43,931 nt of DNA, from positions 1-43,931 of the forward strand of contig DODZ01000003.1 of the NCBI GenBank assembly GCA_003524145.1. Direction: 5' to 3'. Below are positions 1 through 9,192 of the stretch, in pieces; position 1 is the stretch's first letter, and every line of letters starts with the position of its first letter. Below the pieces are notes generated by a model. It made no database searches, was not told where the DNA came from, and saw nothing but the letters and a program-made list of their open reading frames with translations. Both the position numbers and the translations under genes were made by a program. The stretch is from Candidatus Apopatosoma intestinale (lineage in GTDB: Bacteria > Bacillota > Clostridia > Oscillospirales > CAG-272).

Positions 1-300
1 AGCATGTGTGTTGGCGTCGCCGAGACAGGGTATTCGAGTTTGGGTGCCGGCATTGTGGAGTTCGTGCGCTGACGGGATGGAGAGCGTGCTTTCTGTTTTG
101 TCTGTCGGCTATACTTGAAGCGCGATTTGCGGTGGTCGCTGAGACCGGACATCCGATTTTCGGTGCGGGAGCGGAAAGTCTGTACTCTGGCGGGATAAAT
201 ATCCCTCCTCACACCGCGCAAAATGCACAAAAAACGGCGTTTGCGCCGCACTGTTTCCGATAAGTGCCTGAAAAGATAAAAAAATGGCAAAAATATTGAA
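1..300. other. Left edge, no supported gene
   Basis: No convincing gene is seen. An 85-codon open frame at 6-263 has no ribosome binding site and an arginine/cysteine-rich composition, so I do not call it. Two short stretches, near 20-66 and 130-181, are similar at both DNA and protein level (each reads V-A-E-T-G then G-A-G) but in different frames, which looks like a decayed repeat. In related genomes rpoC usually lies to the left, but nothing here resembles its C-terminus. Confidence 0.4.
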
Positions 301-307
301 AAACTCG

Positions 308-336
308 TTGACAAATCGGGATTTTCATGGTATATT
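308..336 (+). promoter_or_regulatory. Sigma-A promoter of the str operon
   Basis: A perfect -35 box TTGACA (308-313) and a -10 box TATATT (331-336) are separated by exactly 17 bp. The first downstream gene starts at 440, so the leader is about 95 nt. It contains a small hairpin, TGCCG (365-369) with CGGCA (375-379). The promoter probably drives the L7Ae-like gene and rpsL, and possibly the whole operon through tuf. Confidence 0.8.
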
Positions 337-439
337 ATATCATATGTAATTATGTGTGAAATAATGCCGTTTTGCGGCACACATATGACGGCATAAATAC
401 GAATGATTTTGAATAATTCTGAAAGGAAATTTTCCGGAA

Positions 440-685
440 ATGTCTTCAGACATACCTTTGCCTGCGGTTTATGTTGCAGGTCTCAATCAATCAAAAAAAC
501 TGATAAAAGGCGGGAGCGCAAGAAAAGCGTTTGCCGCGACTGATGCAGAAGAAAAGCTTGTCTCCGTGCTGAAAGATCTCTGCAGCGATGCCGAGATAGA
601 GCTTGACTGCACAAAAACGATGGAAGAGCTCGGAAAGCTCTGCGAAATAGATGTGGGCTGTGCAGTCTGCGTCGTTTTAAAATAA
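440..685 (+). CDS. rplGB: L7Ae-family k-turn RNA-binding protein (YbxF/RplGB-like)
   Basis: This 81-residue protein belongs to the L7Ae/L30e family, small proteins that bind kink-turn RNA. It has the typical order: a G-x-N-Q-S-x-K motif near residues 15-20, a K-x-A-x-x-A-T-D-A segment, and an aliphatic C-terminal strand ending in C-A-V-C-V-V-L-K. Its place directly upstream of rpsL is where ybxF (rplGB) sits in Bacillus. The start at 440 follows a GAAAGGAAA site. In Bacillus halodurans an L7Ae-family protein named OapC was reported to bind a k-turn in OLE RNA. Because this window also carries an OLE locus at 20.4-21.0 kb, this gene is the obvious OapC candidate; that role is inference, while the family call is firm. 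Confidence 0.85.
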   Translation: MSSDIPLPAVYVAGLNQSKKLIKGGSARKAFAATDAEEKLVSVLKDLCSDAEIELDCTKTMEELGKLCEIDVGCAVCVVLK

Positions 686-698
686 GCCTACAGCCGCT

Positions 699-723
699 TC
701 CGCGGGAAAGTGCGTTCCGCGGA
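699..723 (+). other. Hairpin between the L7Ae-like gene and rpsL
   Basis: A 7-bp GC-rich stem, TCCGCGG (699-705) with CCGCGGA (717-723), encloses an 11-nt loop. No T-run follows, so it is not an ordinary terminator. It lies 13 nt after the stop of the upstream gene and about 48 nt before rpsL, where it could act as an RNA processing or expression-tuning element. The pairing is visible; any function is a guess. Confidence 0.45.
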
Positions 724-770
724 CACGGATGTATATATATCTATTTATTATAAAAGTAAGGAGGTGCCAT

Positions 771-1199
771 ATGCCAACCTTTAACCAGCTTGTTCGCAAC
801 GGTCGCGAAAAGGTCACCTATAAGTCAAAGACTCCTATACTCCAGCAGGGTTTCAACTCTCTGAAGAAGGAATATACGGACCTTAGCTCTCCTCAGAAGA
901 GAGGTGTCTGCACAAAGGTTACAACTACGACTCCCAAGAAGCCGAACTCGGCTCTTCGTAAAATTGCCAGAGTAAGACTTACAAACGGACTCGAAGCCAC
1001 AACCTATATTCCCGGTATCGGACATAATCTTCAGGAGCACTCCGTAGTCCTCATCCGAGGCGGAAGAGTCCGTGACCTGCCCGGTGTGCGTTACCACATT
1101 ATCCGCGGTACGCTCGATACGCAGGGTGTTGCAAACCGTAATCAGAGCCGTTCGCTCTACGGTGCTAAGCGCGCTAAGAAAACAGCCGCTAAAAAGTAA
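771..1199 (+). CDS. rpsL: 30S ribosomal protein S12
   Basis: S12 (142 residues) is a decoding-centre protein of the small subunit. The hallmark T-T-T-P-K-K-P-N-S-A-L-R-K segment and the later G-G-R-V-R-D-L-P-G-V-R-Y-H loop are intact, including the lysines whose mutation gives streptomycin resistance in other bacteria. The frame is open upstream to 729, but translation should begin at ATG 771, where M-P-T-F-N-Q-L is the family N-terminus and a strong AAGGAGGT site sits just before it. It is followed by rpsG, fusA and tuf in the classic str order. Confidence 0.98.
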   Translation: MPTFNQLVRNGREKVTYKSKTPILQQGFNSLKKEYTDLSSPQKRGVCTKVTTTTPKKPNSALRKIARVRLTNGLEATTYIPGIGHNLQEHSVVLIRGGRVRDLPGVRYHIIRGTLDTQGVANRNQSRSLYGAKRAKKTAAKK

Positions 1200-1360
1200 T
1201 TTATACAATAGAGTAGATAGAGAAATCTAATCGCAGGTGCCATTGCTTTTGATAAATAGATGTGTATATGTCCAAAGGGAACACGACTTTTCAAAACAAA
1301 GCACAGCGGGAGGAAACTTTCGAGTACCTATGATATCATTCTATGAAGGAGGGAAGTACA

Positions 1361-1831
1361 GTGCCCAGAAGAGGTCAAATTTCAAAGAGAGATGTTCTGC
1401 CGGATCCGCTTTATGGTTCTAAGTTTGTAACAAAGCTTATCAACAACATAATGAACGACGGCAAGAAGGGCGTTGCTCAGAAGATAGTTTACGATGCTTT
1501 TGCAATCGTAGAGGAAAAGACAGGCAAGCCCGCACTTGACGCTTTCCAGGAGGCTATAGAGAATATTATGCCTACACTGGAAGTCAAGGCTCGCAGAGTC
1601 GGCGGCTCAACCTACCAGGTTCCTATGGAGGTTCGCCCCGAAAGAAAAAAGACACTCGGTCTTCGTTGGCTCGTAACATATTCGAGAAAGCGCAGTGAAA
1701 GAACCATGGCTGAAAGACTCGCCGGTGAAATCATTGATGCCCTTTCCAATATGGGCGGTGCCGTTAAGAAGAAAGAGGAAACTCACAAGATGGCAGAAGC
1801 AAACAGAGCTTTTGCACATTACAGATATTGA
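1361..1831 (+). CDS. rpsG: 30S ribosomal protein S7
   Basis: S7 (156 residues) nucleates assembly of the 30S head and contacts the E-site tRNA. The start is a GTG codon at 1361, eight bases after a GAAGGAGGG site; this gives the family N-terminus P-R-R-G-Q-I and the standard length, whereas an upstream in-frame ATG at 1343 would overlap the binding site itself. The segment R-R-V-G-G-S-T-Y-Q-V-P-x-E-V and the C-terminal A-x-x-N-R-A-F-A-H-Y-R are typical. The 161-bp gap after rpsL contains no other gene I can support. Confidence 0.97.
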   Translation: MPRRGQISKRDVLPDPLYGSKFVTKLINNIMNDGKKGVAQKIVYDAFAIVEEKTGKPALDAFQEAIENIMPTLEVKARRVGGSTYQVPMEVRPERKKTLGLRWLVTYSRKRSERTMAERLAGEIIDALSNMGGAVKKKEETHKMAEANRAFAHYRY

Positions 1832-1907
1832 TTATCATGCCGAGCGCACTGCGGCATAGCGTAATCAAAAACAACCCATAAATCCCATAAATTTTAAGGA
1901 GCTATAT

Positions 1908-3983
1908 ATGTCGAGAGAATATCCACTTGAGCGTACCAGAAATATTGGTATAATGGCTCATATCGATGCGGGTAAAACCACCACGACGGAAAGAATACTT
2001 TTCTATACCGGTAAAACACATAAAATCGGTGAAACGCATGACGGTTCCGCGACGATGGACTGGATGGAGCAGGAGCAGGAAAGAGGTATCACAATTACCT
2101 CTGCCGCTACGACCTGCTACTGGAAAGGTAACCGTATCAACATTATAGATACCCCCGGACACGTTGACTTTACTGTTGAAGTTGAGCGTTCGCTCCGCGT
2201 ACTTGACGGTTCCGTTACCGTTCTCTGTGCAAAGGGCGGCGTTGAGCCTCAGTCTGAAACCGTATGGCGTCAGGCAGACAAGTATGGCGTTCCGAGAATG
2301 TGTTATGTCAACAAGATGGACATAACGGGTGCGGACTTCTTCCATGTGGTGAAGATGATAAAGGACAGGCTTAAGGCTAATCCTGTGCCGATACAGCTTC
2401 CCATAGGAAAAGAAGATACGTTCCGCGGTATTATAGACCTCGTGAATATGGAAGCCGATGTTTATTATGATGACCTCGGAAAAGATATTCGCGTAGAGCC
2501 TATTCCCGAGGATATGGTTGACCTTGCAAACGAATACAGAACACAGATGATAGAATCTGTTGCCGAAACAGACGACGCGCTTTTTGAGAAATACTGCGCA
2601 GGTGAGGAAATCACCACTGAAGAGCTCAAAAAGGCTATACGTGCGGCTACTATCGCAAACAAGATTGTTCCCGTAACGTGCGGCACGTCATATAAGAACA
2701 AGGGTGTTCAGAAGCTTCTGGATGCGATTATCGATTATATGCCCGCGCCAATTGATGTTCCGGCTATCAAGGGTGTAAACCCCGATACAGGTGAGGAAGA
2801 GGAAAGAATTTCTTCCGATGAAGAGCCTTTTGCGGCTCTCGCCTTCAAGATCATGACCGACCCGTATGTAGGAAAGCTTTGCTTCTTCCGCGTATACTCG
2901 GGCAAGATTGCAGCAGGCGAAACAGCATATAACACAAACAAGCATCAGAGAGAGCGCTTCGGTCGTATCCTCCAGATGCACGCAAACGAGAGAAAGGATA
3001 TCGATATCTGCTACAGCGGCGATATCGCAGCCGTAGTCGGAACAAAGAATACCACAACAGGTAATACCCTTTGCGACGAAAAGCATCCTATCGTTCTCGA
3101 ATCCATGGAATTCCCGGAGCCTGTTATCAAGGTTGCCATAGAGCCCAAGACAAAAGCAGGTCAGGAAAAAATGGGTATCGCACTTTCCAAGCTTGCCGAG
3201 GAAGACCCGACATTCCGCGTTTATACGGACGAGGAAACAGGTCAGACAATCATCGCCGGCATGGGCGAGCTTCACCTCGAGATAATCGTAGACAGACTTC
3301 TGCGTGAATTCAAGGTTGAGGCAAATGTAGGCAAGCCCCAGGTTTCTTACAAGGAGACTATTACCAAGGCTATGGATGAGGATTGCAAGTATGCAAGACA
3401 GTCCGGCGGTAAAGGTCAGTATGGTCATGTCAAGATTACAATCGAGCCCAACGAGCCCGGCAAGGGATATGAGTTCATCAACAAGGTCGTTGGCGGTGCT
3501 ATACCGAAAGAGTATATTCCCGCTGTTGATGCAGGTATCCGCGGCGCAATGCAGGCAGGTGTTCTCGCAGGCTACAATGTAGTTGACGTAAAGGTTACCC
3601 TGAACGACGGTTCTTACCACGAAGTTGACTCGTCTGAAATGGCATTTAAGATAGCCGGTTCTATGGCTTTCAAGAACGCCATGAGAAAAGCTTCGCCGGT
3701 TCTCACAGAGCCGATAATGAAGGTTACAATCGTTACGCCGGACGACTATATGGGCGATGTAATGGGAGATGTAAGCTCCCGCCGCGGTGCTATCCAGTCC
3801 ATGGAGCCTGTTGCAGGCGCACAGCAGATTACTGCTTTCATTCCGCTTGCAGAAATGTTCGGATATGCTACCGACCTCCGTTCCAGAACGCAGGGACGCG
3901 GCGTATATTCGATGGAACCCAGCCACTTCGCCGAGGTTCCGAAGAGCATTGCCGAAGAGATAATCAACGGCAGAAAGAAATAA
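1908..3983 (+). CDS. fusA: Translation elongation factor G
   Basis: EF-G (691 residues) is the GTPase that drives translocation and, with RRF, ribosome recycling. The G1 P-loop A-H-I-D-A-G-K-T-T (about residues 17-25), the switch-II D-T-P-G-H-V-D and the N-K-M-D specificity motif are all present, followed by the usual domains II-V through the Y-A-T-D-L-R-S segment. The length matches ordinary single-copy bacterial EF-G rather than the EF-G2 paralogue. An AAGGAG site precedes ATG 1908. Long antisense open frames over this gene reflect its codon use only. Confidence 0.98.
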   Translation: MSREYPLERTRNIGIMAHIDAGKTTTTERILFYTGKTHKIGETHDGSATMDWMEQEQERGITITSAATTCYWKGNRINIIDTPGHVDFTVEVERSLRVLDGSVTVLCAKGGVEPQSETVWRQADKYGVPRMCYVNKMDITGADFFHVVKMIKDRLKANPVPIQLPIGKEDTFRGIIDLVNMEADVYYDDLGKDIRVEPIPEDMVDLANEYRTQMIESVAETDDALFEKYCAGEEITTEELKKAIRAATIANKIVPVTCGTSYKNKGVQKLLDAIIDYMPAPIDVPAIKGVNPDTGEEEERISSDEEPFAALAFKIMTDPYVGKLCFFRVYSGKIAAGETAYNTNKHQRERFGRILQMHANERKDIDICYSGDIAAVVGTKNTTTGNTLCDEKHPIVLESMEFPEPVIKVAIEPKTKAGQEKMGIALSKLAEEDPTFRVYTDEETGQTIIAGMGELHLEIIVDRLLREFKVEANVGKPQVSYKETITKAMDEDCKYARQSGGKGQYGHVKITIEPNEPGKGYEFINKVVGGAIPKEYIPAVDAGIRGAMQAGVLAGYNVVDVKVTLNDGSYHEVDSSEMAFKIAGSMAFKNAMRKASPVLTEPIMKVTIVTPDDYMGDVMGDVSSRRGAIQSMEPVAGAQQITAFIPLAEMFGYATDLRSRTQGRGVYSMEPSHFAEVPKSIAEEIINGRKK

Positions 3984-4038
3984 TTTAGTTTCTGAAAATC
4001 AAAAATAAGAAAAACTTAAAACCAAGGAGGATTTTACA

Positions 4039-5244
4039 ATGGCAAAGGCTAAATTCGAAAGAACAAAACCCCACGTTAACATTGGTACAATCGGACACGT
4101 TGACCACGGCAAGACAACTCTTACCGCGGCTATCACAAAGACTCTTGCTCTCACAAACTCCAACATCGAGTTCCTCAAGTATGACCAGATCGATAACGCT
4201 CCCGAAGAGAAGGCAAGAGGTATCACAATCAACACAAGACACGTTGAGTATGAAACGGCTAACCGTCACTATGCTCACGTTGACTGCCCCGGACACGCTG
4301 ACTATGTAAAGAACATGATCACAGGTGCTGCTCAGATGGATGGTGCCATCCTCGTTGTTGCAGCTTCCGACGGTCCTCTGCAGCAGACACGCGAGCATGT
4401 GCTTCTTGCTCGTCAGGTTGGTGTTCCTGCAATCGTCGTATTCCTTAACAAGTGCGACCTCGTAGATGACGAAGAGCTTCTCGAACTCGTTGAAATGGAC
4501 GTTCGTGATCTTCTCAATCAGTACGACTTCCCGGGCGATGATACTCCTATCATCCGCGGTTCCGCTCGTGCAGCTCTTGAGAGCACAAGCACAGATATCA
4601 ACGCTCCCGAATATGCTCCTATCCTTGAGCTCATGGCAGCAGTTGACTCCTATATCCCCACTCCTGACAGAAAGGCAGATCTCCCCTTCCTTATGCCTGT
4701 CGAGGACGTATTCTCCATCTCCGGCCGTGGCACAGTTGCTACAGGTAGAGTAGAGAGAGGTACAGTTAAGGTTGGCGATGTAGTTGAAATCGTCGGTCTC
4801 ACAGAAGAGAAGAAGACAACAACAGTTACCGGTGTTGAAATGTTCAAGAAGCTTCTTGATCAGGCTGAAGCAGGCGATAACATAGGTGCTCTTCTCCGTG
4901 GTATTGCTAAGGACGAAATCGAAAGAGGACAGGTTCTCTGCAAGCCCGGCTCTGTAAATGCTCACACAAAATTCATCGGTCACGTTTACGTTCTGACAGA
5001 AAAAGAAGGCGGCCGTAAGAAGCCCTTCTTCGCAGGCTACAGACCTCAGTTCTACTTCAGAACAACAGACGTTACAGGCGTTATCGAGCTTCCCGAAGGC
5101 GTTGAAATGTGCCGCCCCGGTGATAACGTTGATATGACAGTTGAACTCATCTCTCCGATCGCTTGCGAAAAGGGACTTCGTTTCGCTATTCGTGAAGGCG
5201 GCAGAACAGTTGGTTCAGGCGTCGTTGCTGAGATTCTTGCATAA
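4039..5244 (+). CDS. tuf: Translation elongation factor Tu
   Basis: EF-Tu (401 residues) brings aminoacyl-tRNA to the ribosome. It has G-H-V-D-H-G-K-T-T near residues 18-26, D-C-P-G-H-A-D, N-K-C-D-L and the domain II/III sequences through G-R-T-V-G-S-G-V-V. A strong AAGGAGG site precedes ATG 4039. One mild oddity: the usual G-P-M-P-Q-T-R-E-H segment reads G-P-L-Q-Q-T-R-E-H. Codon choice is visibly more biased than in later genes, as expected for a very highly expressed protein. A strong terminator follows. Confidence 0.98.
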   Translation: MAKAKFERTKPHVNIGTIGHVDHGKTTLTAAITKTLALTNSNIEFLKYDQIDNAPEEKARGITINTRHVEYETANRHYAHVDCPGHADYVKNMITGAAQMDGAILVVAASDGPLQQTREHVLLARQVGVPAIVVFLNKCDLVDDEELLELVEMDVRDLLNQYDFPGDDTPIIRGSARAALESTSTDINAPEYAPILELMAAVDSYIPTPDRKADLPFLMPVEDVFSISGRGTVATGRVERGTVKVGDVVEIVGLTEEKKTTTVTGVEMFKKLLDQAEAGDNIGALLRGIAKDEIERGQVLCKPGSVNAHTKFIGHVYVLTEKEGGRKKPFFAGYRPQFYFRTTDVTGVIELPEGVEMCRPGDNVDMTVELISPIACEKGLRFAIREGGRTVGSGVVAEILA

Positions 5245-5287
5245 GTATTTATCGCAGAATATCGGTTTTGTAAATTGACTTTTGTCT

Positions 5288-5326
5288 GTTTCGGGGCGGA
5301 TATCCGCCCCGAAACTTTTCTTTTTC
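5288..5326 (+). terminator. Intrinsic terminator after tuf
   Basis: Perfect 12-bp arms, GTTTCGGGGCGG (5288-5299) and CCGCCCCGAAAC (5304-5315), flank a 4-nt ATAT loop. The T-rich tract TTTTCTTTTTC follows at once. It ends the str operon before the FMN riboswitch unit. Confidence 0.93.
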
Positions 5327-5411
5327 GTCGCTTTTTCGGATTTGCGCCGTTTTTCGGCGTCAAATCGGATAAAACAATTGTATAAAATGTGATATCGGGA
5401 AAATTTCCCGC

Positions 5412-5529
5412 ATACAATCTTTGGGGAATGGTGAAATTCCATATCGGCGGTATAGTCCGCGCGGCAAAAAATGCCTGACAGAGTGTGATTCTCTGACCGA
5501 CGGTAAAAGTCCGGATGAAAAAAGAGGTG
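5412..5529 (+). promoter_or_regulatory. FMN riboswitch (RFN element)
   Basis: The conserved RFN blocks occur in order: GGTGAAATTCC (about 5430-5440), CGGCGGTA (5446-5453), AGTCCGCG, the GTGATTCTCTGACCGACGGT block (about 5484-5503) and AAGTCCGGATG near 5507-5517. It binds flavin mononucleotide and shuts off riboflavin uptake or synthesis genes. No terminator lies between the aptamer and ribU. Instead the purine-rich 3' end of the closing region (GAGGTG, 5524-5529) is the ribosome binding site of ribU, so control is probably at translation initiation. Confidence 0.93.
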
Positions 5530-5537
5530 TATAAAAA

Positions 5538-6131
5538 ATGAAAACCAAAGGTAATTCCCTGCGCTATATCACCGTAACGGCTGTTTTTTCCGCCGTCGCG
5601 GCTATACTCATGATGCTCAGCTTCAATGTTCCGCTGATGCCGAGCTTTATCAAATTCGATTTTTCCGAGCTTCCCGTGCTCATCGCTTCGTTTGCCATAG
5701 GTCCGCTTGGCGGTGCCGCTGTGGCGCTGATAAAAAACCTGATAAATCTCATCTTCACTACCACGGGCGGCGTCGGCGAGCTTTCAAATTTCATTTTGAG
5801 CTGTATTTTTGCCGTTACGGCGGGAACGATATATAAGCATCACAAAACAAGAAAGGGCGCTGCCGTGGCAGCACTTATCGGTGCATTGACTATGGCTGTG
5901 GCAGGTGTTTTCTCAAATTATTTCATAATATACCCGCTTTTCTCGCTGATAGGCTGGAAGAGCGAAATGGTTCTCGGCCTCTATCAGGCGGTGAACCCCA
6001 ACATACGAAATCTCTGGCAGGCGCTTTTCATCTTCAATATGCCTTTCACCTTTATAAAAGGCATGGTGACATTTGCGCTGTCGCTTCCCATATATAAGAA
6101 ACTCTCGCCCATAATCAAGGGCAGAAAATGA
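5538..6131 (+). CDS. ribU: Riboflavin ECF transporter substrate-binding subunit RibU
   Basis: This 197-residue, roughly six-helix protein is the S component of an energy-coupling factor transporter. The P-L-M-P-S-F-I-K-F-D-F-S-E-L-P segment near residues 31-45 is the riboflavin-binding signature of RibU, followed by G-P-L-G-G-A and a conserved K-N-L-I-N. The FMN riboswitch immediately upstream supports the substrate. The ATPase and T subunits are not nearby, as is normal for group II ECF systems that share one energising module. The start at 5538 uses the GAGGTG site at the end of the aptamer. Confidence 0.93.
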   Translation: MKTKGNSLRYITVTAVFSAVAAILMMLSFNVPLMPSFIKFDFSELPVLIASFAIGPLGGAAVALIKNLINLIFTTTGGVGELSNFILSCIFAVTAGTIYKHHKTRKGAAVAALIGALTMAVAGVFSNYFIIYPLFSLIGWKSEMVLGLYQAVNPNIRNLWQALFIFNMPFTFIKGMVTFALSLPIYKKLSPIIKGRK

Positions 6132-6138
6132 GGGCTTT

Positions 6139-6609
6139 ATGCTGATAAAAAAATATCTCTATGTGTTCTTTATCTCGATGGTGCCGATAATAGAACTTCG
6201 CGGTGCCGTTCCGATAGGCACGGCAATGGGGCTCCCATGGCACTGGACACTTATAGTTTCAATAGTAGGTAACTGCGTCCCCGTTCCGTTCATTCTTCTT
6301 TTTATAAACGCCATACTCAAATGGATGCGCGGCTGCAAGGTGAAATTATTCGTGAAAATCTCGAATTGGCTCTATGAAAAGGCGGAGAAGAACAGAGAAA
6401 AGATAGAAAAATATGCCACATGGGGACTTTACATCTTCGTTGCGATACCGCTTCCCGGCACAGGCGCATGGACAGGCGCACTCGTGGCTTCTGTTTTCGG
6501 TATGTCGAAGAAAAAGGCGATAATTTCTATCTGTGCAGGCGTGCTGACGGCAGGTCTTATCATGACATTCGGTTCGCAGCTCGTAAAATTCATAGTAGGA
6601 CTTTTTTAA
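6139..6609 (+). CDS. Small multidrug-export-like membrane protein (COG2426)
   Basis: This 156-residue membrane protein has about four hydrophobic segments and the family motifs P-I-I-E-L-R-G-A-V-P-I-G near residues 16-27 and F-V-A-I-P-L-P-G-T-G-A-W-T-G near residues 100-113. These define the COG2426/Sm_multidrug_ex group, whose true substrates are not established. It starts 7 bp after ribU, with GAGGG overlapping the ribU stop, so the two are likely cotranscribed under the FMN riboswitch. Whether that link is functional is unknown. Confidence 0.8.
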   Translation: MLIKKYLYVFFISMVPIIELRGAVPIGTAMGLPWHWTLIVSIVGNCVPVPFILLFINAILKWMRGCKVKLFVKISNWLYEKAEKNREKIEKYATWGLYIFVAIPLPGTGAWTGALVASVFGMSKKKAIISICAGVLTAGLIMTFGSQLVKFIVGLF

Positions 6610-6616
6610 AAAACTA

Positions 6617-6645
6617 TTGACAAAACAATATATATACTGTATACT
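6617..6645 (+). promoter_or_regulatory. Sigma-A promoter of the S-box/metK unit
   Basis: A perfect TTGACA (6617-6622) and TATACT (6640-6645) are spaced by 17 bp, immediately upstream of the SAM aptamer. Initiation near 6652 would place the aptamer at the very 5' end of the transcript. Confidence 0.85.
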
Positions 6646-6651
6646 AATATA

Positions 6652-6735
6652 GTCTTATCAAGAGTGGCGGAGGGACTGGCCCGATGAAGCCCGGCAACCT
6701 GTTTTTACAAGGTGCCAATTCCCGACAGATGAGCA
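6652..6735 (+). promoter_or_regulatory. SAM-I (S-box) riboswitch
   Basis: The S-box consensus is almost unbroken: CTTATCAAGAG, GGCGGAGGGACTGGCCC, GATGAAGCCCGGCAACC, then GGTGCCAATTCC and the 3' P1 strand GATGAG (6728-6733). The aptamer binds S-adenosylmethionine. A terminator 20 bp further on and metK behind it make an end-product-repressed unit by transcription termination. The P1 3' strand can also join a GAGCA/TGCTC hairpin (6731-6735 with 6748-6752), a candidate for the alternative fold. Confidence 0.96.
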
Positions 6736-6752
6736 AAAAGTATGATATGCTC

Positions 6753-6782
6753 GCCCTCGGGGGGATAACCCGAGGGCTTTTT
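6753..6782 (+). terminator. Riboswitch-controlled terminator before metK
   Basis: A 9-bp stem, GCCCTCGGG (6753-6761) with CCCGAGGGC (6769-6777), is followed directly by TTTTT. It is the expression platform of the SAM-I riboswitch. Confidence 0.92.
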
Positions 6783-6821
6783 AATGTATAAGACGAGAAT
6801 AAATATGAAGAGGAATTTAAA

Positions 6822-8003
<1,182 letters not shown>

Positions 8004-8011
8004 GAATGAAA

Positions 8012-8045
8012 CAGGGCTTCCGAAATCGGAAGCCCTGCAGTGTTT
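8012..8045. terminator. Bidirectional terminator between metK and the DHHW gene
   Basis: A 12-bp perfect stem, CAGGGCTTCCGA with TCGGAAGCCCTG (8012-8037), has a 2-nt spacer; a few T residues follow on the plus strand after CAG. It lies between converging genes and can serve both. Confidence 0.8.
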
Positions 8046-8061
8046 TATACGTCGGTATAAA

Positions 8062-9180
8062 TTATCTCATTATTGTATCATTGAGAGTTGTTGTTGTGTA
8101 GAGGAAAAGTACATCTGTCGCGTCTGTATTCACGCCTATCTGATTGAGGAGTCCGCTTGCCATGTATCTTGTATCTACAAGGACTACGCGCTCATAGCCC
8201 GAGATAAGAAGGGGAGAGACGGACGAGCCGAATGAATCACGGAATACGAAGAGTGTTTTGCCGTTTTTATTGTTCGGATTTTCTATTTCAACAAGTGATT
8301 CGGGACCGGAGAGGAAGATATCGTATCTGTCATTTGATGTGAGGTCGTCGGGATTGTAGACCACGGTTTCATTCTTTGCAAATTTGCCGTCCTTATAGCC
8401 ATAGAGATAAACCTTTGCGCAGTCTGTGGTATTGTTCTTCAGCACATTGAGCTTATCCGGAGCGAGCGGAAGAGCGCTCTGCCCGTAATAAACGCCGTAG
8501 AAATCTCCGAGATTTTCAATCCTGTAGCTGTCCTTGGGATCGATTTTTGTACCCATGGCACCGGCTATCTTATCAGCGATACCGTAGATATTTTCCTGCT
8601 TCCAGTGAATATCCGTAGAGTAGAAATCTGAAATCGCGAGATTATCGAAGATATTTATATAATGTGAGTTTTTCGGAGCATTTGAAGAAACGATTTTCAT
8701 GAATTCATTGTAATCGTAATGCGGATATTTGTTTCCCGAAGCGTAATAGTTCTTATCCGGTATCACGCTGTAATAGATGTTGGCATCGGGGAAATACTTA
8801 TTGCATATGCTCTGCCACAGCTTGACATTTGAAGTGACGCGGTCGCTGTTTATTTCCGTTTCCTTTTTTACTGCGATACCGTTTGAGATATAGATGCCGT
8901 TATTTTCCTGTCTGCCGAGCAGATAGAAGCGGGAAACCGATTTGATGCTGCGGAAGCCCTCGCGCATCGGAAACTGGTCTGCGGCATATTTCTCAAATTT
9001 CTTGAAGAAGTCACCTGAGAGCACATTCCCGAGCGTCAGAGAGGGAAATTGTTCAAGCTTTCTTCTCTCGGATTCGGAATAATCCTTTGCTCCATGGAAA
9101 AGGCACGATATCGAGAGAAAACCGATTATCAGCACAAAAACCGCGGAGGTTATTATATTTTTTACTTTTGCACTTTTCAT
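8062..9180 (-). CDS. DHHW family (AlgX/AlgJ-like) exported protein
   Basis: This 372-residue protein has an N-terminal hydrophobic signal/anchor (about residues 9-28) and an SGNH-hydrolase-like body. S-T-D-I-H-W carries the D-x-H-W motif that names the family, and F-R-D-S-F-G-S-S supplies the candidate nucleophile serine. In alginate and related systems such proteins transfer acetyl groups to extracellular polymer, working with an MBOAT protein. It starts 12 bp after an MBOAT gene with a GGAGG site, supporting that partnership. The polymer modified here is unknown. Confidence 0.83.
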   Translation of the reverse strand: MKSAKVKNIITSAVFVLIIGFLSISCLFHGAKDYSESERRKLEQFPSLTLGNVLSGDFFKKFEKYAADQFPMREGFRSIKSVSRFYLLGRQENNGIYISNGIAVKKETEINSDRVTSNVKLWQSICNKYFPDANIYYSVIPDKNYYASGNKYPHYDYNEFMKIVSSNAPKNSHYINIFDNLAISDFYSTDIHWKQENIYGIADKIAGAMGTKIDPKDSYRIENLGDFYGVYYGQSALPLAPDKLNVLKNNTTDCAKVYLYGYKDGKFAKNETVVYNPDDLTSNDRYDIFLSGPESLVEIENPNNKNGKTLFVFRDSFGSSVSPLLISGYERVVLVDTRYMASGLLNQIGVNTDATDVLFLYTTTTLNDTIMR

Positions 9181-9192
9181 ATATTTGCCTCC

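Noticed and set aside
401..427. Possible kink-turn (UGAU...CUGA) in the leader of the L7Ae-like gene, suggesting autoregulation
   Set aside because: The flanking helices needed for a k-turn are not convincing; the match is short and could be chance in AT-rich DNA.
729..770. Extended N-terminus of rpsL starting at 729
   Set aside because: The strong AAGGAGGT site and the conserved S12 N-terminus both support ATG 771.
2688..3926. 412-codon open frame antisense to fusA
   Set aside because: It mirrors the biased codons of fusA, has no binding site, and its translation is rich in Cys, Arg and His with no domain. Similar antisense frames over tuf, metK, recN, the GH20 gene, oadB/oadA and pgk were rejected for the same reason.
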